Of a stretch of DNA of 64,000 nucleotides, positions 33,013 to 45,626 are shown piece by piece. Position 1 is the first letter of the stretch. The number at the start of each line of letters is the position of its first letter. The stretch spans positions 261,982,077-262,046,076 of the forward strand of contig CP136061.1 in NCBI GenBank assembly GCA_032622095.1, written 5' to 3'. A model generated the notes under the pieces. That model was given only the letters and a program-made list of their open reading frames with translations. It was not told the origin of the DNA and did not search any database. This DNA comes from Siphonodentalium dalli (Eukaryota > Mollusca > Scaphopoda > Gadilida > Siphonodentaliidae). A program made the position numbers and the translations under genes.

Positions 33013-33849
33013 TAGGTACCACCTATGTTAATTAGCTTAAGAATCTATTATGGCACAGTGGTTATAATAAACAATCCCAAGAAACCGAAAATTAGCACTT
33101 AAATTCCTCTAACCATCCCACATCAAATCTGTTTTACATATAAAGGGAAAGTAATGACAGTTTTTTTTTGGCCCCTCATTCCCTGTTTATCATCTGGGTC
33201 AGTAATGTAAATTGGTATTAGGTCAACAGTGGCTTATAAATTGCCCAAGATGACATGTGATGAGAATCTATCTATTATCCAATTATGTGTGAATTTACTT
33301 AGAAATAGTGAGATAATGACTCCAGAATGAAGCTAATGTGTTAGACATTCACACATATTAAAGTCATGTGGTACACTCTGTTGATGCGATCATATGGGAA
33401 TCTATATAATAAAAGAGTAAGATCTGTCTGTCCATCCGTGATTTCCCAGGCCCCTGACTCGGGGTACCCTGGCAGATGCTATAACGGCATTAGAATTTAA
33501 AAAATATTTTGATTTAAAAACAATTTAATATAATTTATATAAAAAAATACAGTTTGTTAAATTGAGCAAGGAGTTCAATCTAAAAAAAATCAAATAAAAA
33601 AATATATATACAAACAAAAAGATTTCAATAATTTCAATAAATATCAAAATGTTGAAACAATCAAAATGTGCACAAAGGGGCCGCCGCTGAATTTAGGCTC
33701 TGTCTAAGATCAGGCCCCTGAATAATAGGCTCCCTTTGAGCCTCCCTTTGAGCCTGTTTCAGCTAATGCCGAAAAAAGTAGTTATTTTCATAATTTTTTT
33801 ATCCAAATTGGCAGCACTCAACTTCATTCTTTCGTATAAATTATATGCA
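33013..33849. other. Unassigned AT-rich region
   Basis: ATCTATATAATAAAAGAGTA followed by TCTGTCTGTCC near 33399 resembles a common invertebrate repeat start, but the other end was not found. Confidence 0.35.
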
Positions 33850-34042
33850 GCGAATCTCACTGGAGGAATCATTGCCGTTTGTTTATCGAAAACCAATTCC
33901 AACTAATTTACCACCACCACCACAGACAGAATCATGGAACCGTAACTCTATTAAACAAGCGGAGCAGAACAAACTGGAATCTGAGATTTGTGTTGAGATT
34001 ATTGACTTGGCGTTACATGTTATCCCTTTTATAATCTCCTGA
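33850..34042 (+). CDS. Candidate small exon, unknown
   Basis: AAATTATATGCAG precedes the frame as a possible acceptor. It is open for about 63 codons to the TGA ending at 34042, with a PPPPQTESWNR stretch and charged residues. Nothing is recognised and no partner exon was found. Confidence 0.15.
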
Positions 34043-34790
34043 CTAAATCTCCCCTTGATTGCCTGGCAGGTGTTAGCAATGTTTACTAACCCTAATTATC
34101 GATGTGGAAGGTTTATTTTGGACCTATTCCATTTTGAACTGTCTGGCTCACTGTATATATAGAAAGCACGGACATGGAGCCGAATTCTTACGATGTTTCA
34201 CTAATCTAGTCATATAGGTTTCATGAATAATTACGCGGAACTAATAATATTTGTTTTTCTGTGAGTTACTGCTTACAGAGGAAACATATCGTCAGATCCA
34301 GGTGGGGATACTTTCTCACTCTGGGTAAATTGTACCTGAATGATCTCCCGTCCTAGGATGTACTCTATAAAGTCAGGCCCGAAGCCAGGAGACCCAATGC
34401 CGATCGATATCAGGGGCGAGGGGTGAAATTTTCCAACAAGATTTCAACTAAAAATGAAGACGTCAATAGCTCCAATGGTATAATATAAACTAAAATTTAA
34501 ATAGTTATTATTGTTCAGCTTTTTTTCCTACGGCAAGTGAAGATTTTTGACAGAAACATTCATATATATGGGGCATTCGCTCCCCCTTACCCCCACCAGC
34601 TTCAGCCTTGTATTAAAAGTAGAATTAGGGGGTCCAGAAGCAACCAAAAAACAAGGAACCAGAACTTTTTAAAGTTTACAATGGCTGCAAGAATTGAAGA
34701 TGATCCAAGCAAAATGATGCTACTGGTTTTCTTGCAATAATCACTGCTGGCATTGTTCAGACATTTTCAAATATTATATTCTATAATGTA
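34043..34790. other. Unassigned region
   Basis: No gene or family is recognised. The frame at 34537-34740 has no domain. Confidence 0.35.
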
Positions 34791-34967
34791 CATGTAATGA
34801 CCTAAATAATAGACTCTTTAACCAGCAAAATTATGGGTAACTTTTCAGGATTTAGTCAGAAATATGGCTTGTTGATGAATGGCAACAAGCCTTATTTCCG
34901 ACTAAATCCTGAAAAGTTACCCATAATTCTGCTGTGGTTAAGGAGTCGATTATTTAGGGCATTACTG
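34791..34967. mobile_element. MITE family B, copy 7 (centre deleted)
   Basis: CATGTAATGACCTAAATAAT at the left (degraded) and TTTAGGGCATTACTG-TA at the right. The centre is reduced to GGCTTGTTGATGAATGGC. Confidence 0.88.
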
Positions 34968-35140
34968 TACCTTATGAATAGTAGGCTATGAACAGCAGCT
35001 GTCTCTTTGCCCCAGCCTCGATGTCATGAGTTGGAAATTGGAATATTTTCAAATACCGGTAAATTATGTCCCTGGTACAGTACTTTACATAAAGATAATG
35101 ACTCAAATTTCTTCCAAATTGCTCAGATTTTCCAATGCTG

Positions 35141-35545
35141 CAGTGATGTCGGAAGTCGGTAGCCGAGAGGTAGCGTACTGGTCTCTCGTGCTAGCGGACC
35201 ACCGGGGTTCACAACCTGGTCAGGGTATTCTGACAAAAATCAGAACTCGGTCAGATACCAAGTTTGTCAGGCTGAAAAGTCTCATTCGAGATCACTGAAT
35301 AAAGATCTGAATGTAAAGTGCCGACTTCCCCCCATTACAACACTTGTCCAGGTATGTTGTCATGGGTGCAGTACGCTGTCCGATCGGGCGTGGACATTAA
35401 TGGCTGACCCATGTACACGCCTCGGTGTGTGCACGTTAAAGAATGCTACTCGAGTCACCACAGGGTTATATAGTTACTCGGCCGTGGTAGCACCTGGACC
35501 AGTGCATCTACAACCAGAATTGGTTCCTGCACTGTAATATCTACA
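35141..35545 (+). mobile_element. tRNA-derived SINE 1
   Basis: A box A-like TAGCCGAGAGGTAGCG at about 35160 and a box B-like GGTTCACAACC at 35206-35216 have the spacing of a tRNA-type RNA polymerase III promoter. A body without coding capacity follows (GGGTGCAGTACGCTGTCC, CTCGGCCGTGGTAGCACC). The partner LINE for its tail was not identified. Confidence 0.6.
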
Positions 35546-36395
35546 GATACAGATGTCCAGAAAAAATAGAGATAATTTTTGCAATATTAGTTTGTTTTAC
35601 TAGCATCAGAGGTAAATCAGCGGGATAAATCAACAATTTAGCAATCAGTTGACCAGACTTGCAAAATCATGTTTCTTTTGTATGTACATTGGGTATTTAC
35701 AATACATACTGACCGTTCACTGCATGTTGTAGGAGGTACTAATGGTTGAATGAGTAACCGTAAGTACTCTATTAGATTAACACATTAGGTAACAGGCTTC
35801 TATAGTGGCTGGGGACTATACAAGCTGTATATCTAACAACTGTGTGTCTACATTGTAAGCTGGGGATTAAGAGGAGAGTGATTCAGTAACATGCCTACCT
35901 GTCAATTGAATTCAAATGCAAAAATCATTCATAATGGAGAGAAAATCAATAATCTTTGCCATCACTTACGCAATTCACACCTCCAGGTAATGGCTGAGTA
36001 ATAAGCTAGCCAGGCCACTCTCTCTATTAATGGACACCCCTCTGAAGTCTGTCAGTGTGGGTTGGGGGAGATGATGATATGGATAACCATTAATTGATAT
36101 TTTCTCACCTTGGTCTTCATATCATGGGTGCCCTGGAATGGGAGCCACAGGGGCGCCTGAATCAACTGAGGGCGAGGGGACATGTACAGCTTCCATAAAA
36201 TGGCACTTTACTTTAAATCCTTTGGCACACCTTACAGAGCACTTCCCTCATCCAATCGTCACCAAACTTCATATGGATCGTCTGGGTGACATCTGGATGG
36301 GAGCGGCAGGAGCCATCAATTGTTCCGAATTTCATTGAAAAACATAATTGCCGAAAAGGCAAAATTTTAGTACATGTATTCAAACACCATTTTAA

Positions 36396-36483
36396 CCCTT
36401 TCATGACAGGAGCTGTGCTGGTGCAGTATTAAAAATCTTGTGCCAATGCATTCTCTTATATGAGTCATTATAAATTTTGGCAC
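36396..36483 (+). mobile_element. MITE family G fragment, copy 5a
   Basis: TTAA then CCCTTTCATGACAGGAGCTG, GGTGCAGTATTAAAAATC and one cassette arm. Truncated, with an identical partner in duplicate D2. Confidence 0.75.
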
Positions 36484-37130
36484 ATATTCTTGTCCTTTGA
36501 CACTATAGCGTCTTCCAGACAAGATATATGCTGACAAATTATGATTTTATATATGGCCCGCAATGAGTTCTATAAAATATATACCATACACCTGTCGTAT
36601 AGCGGTATATTCACCCCCTATTCGTCACTTTTATAGCTGAATTTCCACTAAAACTCATGTCCCAATTTCAAAATTTCGAGATTGCTCATCCGTCTATAGA
36701 TATTGTTGAAAATAATTATGGAAACTTTCATGTGTAATTGAACAATGGTCATTACTCTTAATGATAATAAACCTTAGGCCATCAATATCCAAGATTTCCA
36801 CATATTTTTTTGTTCGTTATATCTTGTCCCTCAACTCAATGTCTATTCTGCAACGAAGTGGCATAAGAGCAAAATAATAGGCCCTACCTGTAAATTACAT
36901 CACTTGCCTTATAAAAGTGAGAACACATGGTTACTGTTCAAAAATGTGCGCAGATTTGGAATTTTCAGAAACAGTCGCGAACAAAATATGTATCAGGTAG
37001 GTGGACCCACAACCGTATATTTCAAAAACGTCTGAAATGTAACGTGAATTTAATCGATATAACCAGGGTCCTCAGTATCTCTAAATCATTTTTGAAGAGA
37101 TGTTACTAAGTCATTTTGATTGCCACATTA

Positions 37131-37131
<1 letters not shown>

Positions 37132-37174
<43 letters not shown>
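37132..37174. repeat. C43 homopolymer
   Basis: An uninterrupted run of 43 C at the left edge of the 386 bp missing from duplicate D2. It is a known type of assembly and replication hazard. Confidence 0.9.
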
Positions 37175-37175
<1 letters not shown>

Positions 37176-38249
37176 ATGAAGGGAGAAATCGTTGAGATAT
37201 TTTGTTTTTGATAGCCAATACATATCTCCTATAACGGTCTCCTCCTGTTACGAAAAAACTATTACAGTAATGACCAGTTTTGTTACTGGAAATAAAACAT
37301 ACATTGAGATCAGACTATTTGAAATATAGGCGCCTAAATTTTAAGTGGAATTACGTGTAAACTGTTGGGTATCTTATTAATTTAGAATTTTAGTGTGATT
37401 AAGTTATATTTCTATGAGACACCATTTGCTGGGATGGTGTATCATGTGAAATCTCGTTACGGGAAATACTTGAATTGTTACATGATATAAAAGTGTCACC
37501 TAAAACGGAGTTAGATTTGAATAAAATCGGCTTTTAGTCACTTTGTCGACTTCGTGCTCTTATTCTGACATGAACGAACACATACGAATATATACCATAC
37601 ATCTTCTACATGTGAGACGTATCAAATGGTGCTTTCGTTACATGAAATACTCTGCGAGTAACACGATGGACGAGTGTGTTACATGGATTATACTATTGTA
37701 TATATAGTAATTGCTGGAAATTGTTTGTTATTCTGTTCAGCATTAGTTTACTGTGTGTAGATATTTCATATTTAGATGGGCAGTGTGAAACTGATTTGGA
37801 AATATCGAAGTTAACATGATAGTGATACATTTTCAAGCACAAATTAACGTTACACGAAATATTACGATTAGCTTCACTAATTTAGTATTATAGTGTAAGA
37901 CGGAAAAACCTTCCGCCTTTATACTAATAATAAATTAGTGGCAATGGCTATATTTGGGTGTGATATGGTGGGCAAGCATAGCTGAGTTAGTTATGATGAT
38001 TTACTGTTTACGAATGTGTTATCGCAATAATTTGGAAGTATAGCATCTGTCATGCATGTTGAGGGTGTGGACAGAACATGTAAAGTGCAACTCCAGTAGA
38101 GAGTGTGCACATAGGTCATATATATGTCGTAGAAAGAGAGGAAGTTGTTTTTGTGGATGAGACGACAAGAACTAGAGATTTTGTGCAAGTGAGTGAGACA
38201 GTAAACTGTTGTCAAGGAAAGTGGTATGCAGATGGAGATAGAGAGTATT

Positions 38250-38624
38250 CAGGGGTGCTGGGAGAGGGGGGCCGAGGGGCAGCTGACCCCCCTGCCCTTG
38301 ACCAAGGGGGGCGAGCGGGGGCAGGACTTGCCCTTTTTCTGGAGACAGAAAATGCTTTTTGTGTGTTTAATCTCGTGTTTTTATAGCAAAATGTGACTTT
38401 TTTGGTCCAAATACCACCAATTTCACAAGGAATATTAATTTTTTGTCAATTTTATCACAAAACGGCCATAAAAACCGACAAATACCATTAAAATAGGGAT
38501 TTTTGCCACAATGAGTTTATGGTTATTTTCCTGAGTTTGCGGAGAAAATGCCCTTTTTGCGGAAAAGTGCCCTTTTTGTAGGCTCTGCCCCCCCCCCTGC
38601 CGTTGGATGCTTCCGGCGGCCCTG
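38250..38624 (+). mobile_element. hAT-type MITE, copy 1
   Basis: The ends CAGGGGTGCTGG and CTTCCGGCGGCCCTG are flanked by a perfect 8-bp target duplication AGAGTATT (38242-38249 and 38625-38632). An 8-bp duplication and CAGGGGCG-type ends are characteristic of hAT elements. The interior of about 370 bp contains GGCAGGACTTGCCCTTTTTC and AAAGTGCCCTTTTTGTAGGC and has no coding capacity. Confidence 0.92.
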
Positions 38625-38804
38625 AGAGTATTGATGAGACATGTCCGGAGACTGCAGTATATAGTGAGTATGCTATTAGGACAGTTTCGAGGAAAGTGGT
38701 ATACAGATGGATTATCATATAAATCGAGAGTGCGGAGAGCTATAGATATGTCGCGAGACTGCAGTAGAGAGTGAACAGGCTTGTAAAACGGGTGGTTAAG
38801 ACAG

Positions 38805-41800
38805 TGGTGCAAAGTATCTTGATCCACCAAATGCTTTCCTTTGGCACATGGAACGCGACTGGTATTCTTTCGTCTGCGTGTTATCTCAGTAATTTTCTTG
38901 ACAAACTGAACCTGGATATCTGTGGCATCAGCGAGCATTGGTTATGTGATGCAGATTTACCTTACTTTCGCCACATTAACTCAAATATGACTTTTTTGCT
39001 GTTAGCGATTTTTCTCAACGCCTCCCTTGGAAACGCGGGCGTTACTCTGGTGGCGTATGCCTCATGTGGAATCGCGATAGGCTCGGGAGCAGAGTAACCC
39101 CTCTTGATATAAATGATGATCGCATTATCGGCATACAAGTAAACATGGGAAGGAGATATATTTTCATATTCCAAGTTTATCTTCCGTCTACGAACTATAC
39201 TGTTGCATTTTTCCGGGAGTACATCCAGAAGTTGATTGACCTCCGCGATACATATAGTGTTCTCGGCAAAGTGGTTTTTATGGGCGACTTCCGACTTCAA
39301 TGCAAGCCTTCAGCGTGATGATGCGCGTGCCAAATCATTTAAGAAGTTTTTAGACAATAAGTTTATCTCTGTCAATGTCGTGTCTTTTCCCCTGAATATA
39401 CCTGCAACACACGTTCCTGCCATGGGTTATCCTGGTTCAGTGATCGATCACATTGTCGTCAACAAAGACGACACTGATCTTATTTTTCATTGCGAAATTC
39501 TGGATGATGATGCAATCAATGTGTCCAACCATAGGCCCATTTACGTCATGATGAAGTACGATGACTATACATATACACCTCGAAGTAGTACAATTCCAAG
39601 CCATAGTACATGTAAGTTCAGTTGGAAGAAGTTTAAGCTAGACACTGTAATGCAATTGTCGTATCAGTCAGATTTAGCTACATCGTTACCACGCGATGAC
39701 GTAAATAACAAATCTGAGTTGGATACATTTTATGAAAACATAGTTAACTCTATCACAGTTTCTGCTCAGAATAATATCCCAAAGAAACGTTTTAAGAAGT
39801 TTCTTAAACCTTACTGGTCGAAAGAATTAAGCTTACTTCACAAGAGTATGCGATATCACAGATCTGTTTGGATTTCGGTTGGTAGGCCAATTAATGATGC
39901 AACTGGTTTATATCGCTGTTATAAAGATGCCAAATGCTCTTTCAGGCGCGAATACCGGAGGGCATCAACTAATTTTCTTCGCTCTTTTAACGATGACATA
40001 GATAAAAGCGCTGAGTGTGATCAAGATACTTTCTTCAGACTCTTCAACGCGAAACGCAAATCATTAGGGACACTTGGTAGCACACACTTCTCCTTTCAAA
40101 ATTCGATAGTACGAGAAACCCCAGATATTCTTGAAGCTTGGGCTGAGTACTATTATAACATTTTTTCCACACCGCTAACGGATCCCAAGTTTGACGAATC
40201 ACATTTTAACCATGTCAACCAATTTGTAGAGACCGAATCGATGAAAAATTCAACATGCCCATTAGACGGATTGTTAACTTTTCCAACTAATATGAAGGAA
40301 ATCACATCTCTTTGTCGCACTTTAAACCTCAACAAAGCAGCTGGTACAGATGGTGTAAATTATGAGCATATTATTTTTGGTGGTGAGGCTCTTGCCCGCT
40401 GCATTGCTACCTTGTACAACTATTTCTTCCAATTTGAACATATACCACTTGGTGCTAAGCGTGGTTGTATAATATCTCTATATAAGGGACATCCTAAACC
40501 AAAAGATTCCTTTGATAGCTACAGAGCAATTACTCTGCTACCAGCAATATATAAACTTTTTGAGAAACTTTTATTATCGAGAATGGAGAAGTATACTGCC
40601 TTTGCAATTGAAGTTGATTCCTTGCAGAATGGGTTCCAGCGGGGCATAAGTTGCAACATGTCTTCTTTTCTTGTAACAGAAAGTATAGCGTATACATCCG
40701 AGAGACAGAGCAAACTGTTTGCCTGTTTCTTGGATGTATGGAAAGCTTTCGATAGTGTTTGGATAAACGGTTTATTGTATAAACTGCATAAGAGGCAATT
40801 ACAGGGAAAAATTTGGAGGCTATTTTACCACTTGTTGAACAATATCAGCTGCTGCATTAAATACCAAGGTGGTTGCTCTAGGTGGATCCCAATGCTGCAA
40901 GGAACAAGGCAAGGAGGTACATTATCTCCCCTCTTTTATATTATATATATCAATGATCTTTTGTCAAATCTAAAGTCATCGGGATATGGCCTTTCGATGC
41001 AAGGTGCAAATTGCACATGTCCAACGCATGCCGATGACATGGCACTTTTCTCTTTAACTGCATATGGACTTCAGTCTCTTGTCGATATATGTGTCGAATA
41101 TAGCTTGAAATGGCGTTATAGATACAACACAAACAAAACCCATGTCATTGTTTTCAATGAAAGTGCTAACGCAGCACTTAAACGTCATAAGAACTGGCAC
41201 ATGTCTTCTCATGGCCTAACAGAAACCGACAGTGTTACTCATTTAGGTATTCCGCTTGAGAAATATAATTTTCGCTCAAAACTTGTTGACAATATTTGTA
41301 CAAAAACGAAGAATGCTTTCTTCTCTTTGGCTAATGCTGGCCTGCATGCAGGCGGTATTACCCCAGCGAGCTCTCTCAAGATTTACAAGTCCGTGGTCTT
41401 ACCGCGAGGCTTATACGGTAGTGAATTTTTGTGTGGTCTCTCTCAATCGGACACTGTTCAACTAGAGAAAGCACATCGTATGTGCCTCAAACTTATACAA
41501 GGCCTCAAAACTAGGACTAGCACAGACATGGTCTTGGGTCTGCTTGGTATTCCTCCTTTAATCACATTCATTAATTGTAGAAAAGTGTCCTTGTTTTCGT
41601 CATTTTGTTTACTCGAGTCTAAAAAAACTGTTAAAGATGTATTTATTATCAGATTACTGAGCTTTTCATATGAATCCAACACTGCATCGAAGAATGTGTT
41701 TTTTCAGGACCTATCCAGTATTCTTGATAACTGGAGTTTGTCCTCCTATATGTCTCAATACATATCAACAGCTCTGTTTCCAGAGAAAACAGTTTGGAAA

Positions 41801-42829
41801 ACCCTATCGAAACAGGGCAGTCATGTTTGGAAATCTGAATGGTCTCACAGGGTGCGCACGGAACCCACCTTTGATAGATTTCGTTTGGTTCACAGCAGTC
41901 CAGAATTATCGTTTTTATGGAAAGTCTGCCAAAAGTACCCAGCTGAGAAGGAGTCATTTTTCATCGCGACACAGCTACTGTGTTACCGAAATTTTGCTGG
42001 CGAAACTCAGTGCCTGTTATGTGCGCGAAGTTATATAGACCTACCGCAACACATTATAGCGGTTTGCCCAGAACTTGCAGCGTCGCGTAATCATTTTTGG
42101 TATCACTTTATAGATATGTTGCCTTTAGGGGCATTTCAACTTGTGGAGTCTTTTGATCAGCAGAGACTTATTGCCCTCTTTCTAGGCTATTTGCCTATTG
42201 AACTTTTGGACATTGCATGCATTCCACCTCAAACCATATTGAGATACTTCTTGAAGGCGACTAGGGCGCTGTGGTGCGAATGGAACCATCGTTCGTCATT
42301 GGCGTCATAATTGTTTGTCACTTATATGCATGTAGTCAGTGGGAGAAGAAAGTCACCATTGTTGGCAAATATAAATAATTGGTAGCCCTCTTATATACAA
42401 TGGTGTTGTGTTGGGTCTACTATTTGTTTGTAATGTCCAACAACGGTGTCTGACAACTGTGATGTGAGCGAACATCTGGTCGTGTGGTCGGCTGGGTGCT
42501 ACAGTTCTCCATGAATTTAGGATTAATTAACCCCTCTCTGTTTCTCCCCACTTTTCTCTAACTTAACTCATTTCATTCTATTTTCCCATACTGTCTCTAT
42601 CTGTATCCGGCGCTCTCTCTCTCTCTCTATCTCTCTCTGTCTTGTTCGTGTGCCCGGCCGATCTGTTTCCATCTATATTCGTTTTGCTTTGCACATACAT
42701 AAAGTGTGTACATGTATATATGTTATGTTCTCGTTCCTATGTTCTATTGTTTTTGTATGTTCTTGTATTACATGTGTATATCATATCTTCATTTATATGG
42801 AGGAATTAAAGATATATATATATATATAT
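38805..42829 (+). mobile_element. APE-type non-LTR retrotransposon (LINE)
   Basis: It begins 26 bp before a CCACCAAATGC start context and encodes an endonuclease plus reverse transcriptase. It then has a 3' region rich in CTCTCT and GTGTACATGTATATATG and ends GGAGGAATTAAAG followed by (AT)n. No 5' UTR or ORF1 is visible, so it is probably 5'-truncated close to the ORF2 start. The left junction lies exactly where the D duplication ends. No conventional short target duplication is found. The clade is not assigned; a CR1/L2-like or related APE clade is possible. Confidence 0.85.
38831..42310 (+). pseudogene. LINE ORF2: AP endonuclease plus reverse transcriptase, frameshifted
   Basis: ORF2 proteins nick genomic DNA and reverse-transcribe the element's RNA at the nick. 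The endonuclease part shows FGTWNATG, ISEHWL, GDF, DHIVVN and NHRPIYV. The reverse transcriptase part, in the long frame 39236-42310 numbered from its first Met, shows LNKAAGTDGV, SYRAITLLPAIYKLFEK, a motif A FLDVWKAFD (Asp500), motif B GTRQGGTLSPLF and motif C HADD (Asp600-Asp601). Near the C terminus CLLC-x9-H-x4-C is a zinc-knuckle-like motif. The reading frame shifts near 39020-39040, and shifts back at 39285-39298 through a 7-bp tandem duplication (CGACTTC twice). The endonuclease domain is therefore broken while the reverse transcriptase frame is intact for over 1000 codons. This suggests recent activity followed by small lesions. Confidence 0.9.
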
Positions 42830-43294
42830 AAATAATGCAACGTGTACTCCGAAATCATAAATTGACAGAGGTTGCATTGCCGGGCCGGGAATCTACGTAA
42901 TAATTTGCTCGAAAATGGCAGCAAGATATATCACGCCTGGCAGACATTGCTACATATATATATAACACATTCTCATTTTTTAAAGGATGAATACTCACTC
43001 TCGATGCAAGACATAAGGGGGGGGGGCCATAAAATCCTGGATTTATAAACTAAGATTGAAGTTTTTGGTAATTTAAATTTTGGGACCCATCATCCCGGAA
43101 ACGCGAGTTTTTTCCCCATCCGATCGCGGACGCCCATCCCTTCCAACGCAAGTTTGTTTTCCAAGGGAAATGGGGACCCACCCAAAAGTTTGATGAAAAA
43201 GGCAGACAAATGGTATTAAAGATTTGTAATAACATGCAGGTGGAATGGTCGACAATCATGTATAAGCTTATAATGAACCTGAAATATCATTGAT
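42830..43294. other. Sequence between two LINE tails
   Basis: 465 bp, not repeated elsewhere in the window. It contains a G11 run near 43017 and no gene. It separates the LINE's own (AT)n end from a second copy of the same LINE tail. Confidence 0.6.
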
Positions 43295-43503
43295 GGCGCT
43301 CTCTCTCTCTCTCTATCTCTCTCTGTCTTGTTCGTGTGCCCCGGCCGATCTGTTTCCATCTATATTCGTTTGCTTTGCACATACATAAAGTGTGTACATG
43401 TATATATGTTATGTCTCGTTCCTATGTTCTATTGTTTTTGTATGTTCTTGTATTACATGTGTATATCATATCTTCATTTATATGGAGGAATTAAAGATAT
43501 ATA
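43295..43503 (+). mobile_element. Second, 209-bp copy of the LINE 3' tail
   Basis: GGCGCTCTCTCTC through GGAGGAATTAAAGATATATA matches the tail starting at 42609 with a few indels. It ends exactly where duplicate D2 begins. It is either a severely 5'-truncated LINE or the end of a 3'-extended LINE copy. Confidence 0.88.
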
Positions 43504-44159
43504 TAATGGTTGAATGAGTAACCGTAAGTACTCTATTAGATTAACACATTAGGTAACAGGCTTCTATAGTGGCTGGGGACTATACAAGCTGTATATCTAA
43601 CAACTGTGTGTCTACATTGTAAGCTGGGGATTAAGAGGAGAGTGATTCAGTAACATGCCTACCTGTCAATTGAATTCAAATGCAAAAATCATTCATAATG
43701 GAGAGAAAATCAATAATCTTTGCCATCACTTACGCAATTCACACCTCCAGGTAATGGCTGAGTAATAAGCTAGCCAGGCCACTCTCTCTATTAATGGACA
43801 CCCCTCTGAAGTCTGTCAGTGTGGGTTGGGGGAGATGATGATATGGATAACCATTAATTGATATTTTCTCACCTTGGTCTTCATATCATGGGTGCCCTGG
43901 AATGGGAGCCACAGGGGCGCCTGAATCAACTGAGGGCGAGGGGACATGTACAGCTTCCATAAAATGGCACTTTACTTTAAATCCTTTGGCACACCTTACA
44001 GAGCACTTCCCTCATCCAATCGTCACCAAACTTCATATGGATCGTCTGGGTGACATCTGGATGGGAGCGGCAGGAGCCATCAATTGTTCCGAATTTCATT
44101 GAAAAACATAATTGCCGAAAAGGCAAAATTTTAGTACATGTATTCAAACACCATTTTAA

Positions 44160-44247
44160 CCCTTTCATGACAGGAGCTGTGCTGGTGCAATATTAAAAAT
44201 CTTGTGCCAATGCATTCTCTTATATGAGTCATTATAAATTTTGGCAC
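44160..44247 (+). mobile_element. MITE family G fragment, copy 5b
   Basis: Duplicate of 36396-36483 with one substitution (GCAATATT versus GCAGTATT). Confidence 0.75.
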
Positions 44248-45626
44248 ATATTCTTGTCCTTTGACACTATAGCGTCTTCCAGACAAGATATATGCTGACA
44301 AATTATGATTTTATATATGGCCCGCAATGAGTTCTATAAAATATATACCATACACCTGTCGTATAGCGGTATATTCACCCCCTATTCGTCACTTTTATAG
44401 CTGAATTTCCACTAAAACTCATGTCCCAATTTCAAAATTTCGAGATTGCTCATCCGTCTATAGATATTGTTGAAAATAATTATGGAAACTTTCATGTGTA
44501 ATTGAACAATGGTCATTACTCTTAATGATAATAAACCTTAGGCCATCAATATCCAAGATTTCCACATATTTTTTGTTCGTTATATCTTGTCCCTCAACTC
44601 AATGTCTATTCTGCAACGAAGTGGCATAAGAGCAAAATAATAGGCCCTACCTGTAAATTACATCACTTGCCTTATAAAAGTGAGAACACATGGTTACTGT
44701 TCAAAAATGTGCGCAGATTTGGAATTTTCAGAAACAGTCGCGAACAAAATATGTATCAGGTAGGTGGACCCACAACCGTATATTTCAAAAACGTCTGAAA
44801 TGTAACGTGAATTTAATCGATATAACCAGGGTCCTCAGTATCTCTAAATCATTTTTGAAGAGATGTTACTAAGTCATTTTGATTGCCACATTATTGAATA
44901 AAATCGGCTTTTAGTCACTTTGTCGACTTCGTGCTCTTATTCTGACATGAACGAACACATACGAATATATACCATACATCTTCTACATGTGAGACGTATC
45001 AAATGGTGCTTTCGTTACATGAAATACTCTGCGAGTAACACGATGGACGAGTGTGTTACATGGATTATACTATTGTATATATAGTAATTGCTGGAAATTG
45101 TTTGTTATTCTGTTCAGCATTAGTTTACTGTGTGTAGATATTTCATATTTAGATGGGCAGTGTGAAACTGATTTGGAAATATCGAAGTTAACATGATAGT
45201 GATACATTTTCAAGCACAAATTAACGTTACACGAAATATTACGATTAGCTTCACTAATTTAGTATTATAGTGTAAGACGGAAAAACCTTCCACCTTTATA
45301 CTAATAATAAATTAGTGGCAATGGCTATATTTGGGTGTGATATGGTGGGCAAGCATAGCTGAGTTAGTTATGATGATTTACTGTTTACGAATGTGTTATC
45401 GCAATAATTTGGAAGTATAGCATCTGTCATGCATGTTGAGGGTGTGGACAGAACATGTAAAGTGCAACTCCAGTAGAGAGTGTGCACATAGGTCATATAT
45501 ATGTCGTAGAAAGAGAGGAAGTTGTTTTTGTGGATGAGACGACAAGAACTAGAGATTTTGTGCAAGTGAGTGAGACAGTAAACTGTTGTCAAGGAAAGTG
45601 GTATGCAGATGGAGATAGAGAGTATT

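Larger units (their letters stand above)
35740..38804 (+). repeat. Segmental duplication D, copy 1
   Basis: From TAATGGTTGAATGAGTAACC to GGTGGTTAAGACAG this is repeated at 43504-46182 with only a few base differences. Copy 1 holds 386 bp (37132-37517, starting with C43) that copy 2 lacks. Both copies share a truncated G MITE and a hAT MITE, so those insertions preceded the duplication. The last kilobase or so is a diverged internal reiteration (GTGAGACAGTAAACTG, CAGTAGAGAGTGAACAGG). Confidence 0.95.

Noticed and set aside
33399-33520. Helitron-like start (ATCTATATAATAAAAGAG)
   Set aside because: No CTRR end with a hairpin was found at a matching distance, and the start motif alone is too common.
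35141-35220. Functional tRNA gene
   Set aside because: Box A and box B are present but no cloverleaf with acceptor stem could be made, and a long SINE-like body follows.
38105-38386. 93-codon frame present in both D copies (38105-38386 and 45482-45763)
   Set aside because: Its second half is the hAT MITE. Identity between copies reflects the duplication, not selection.
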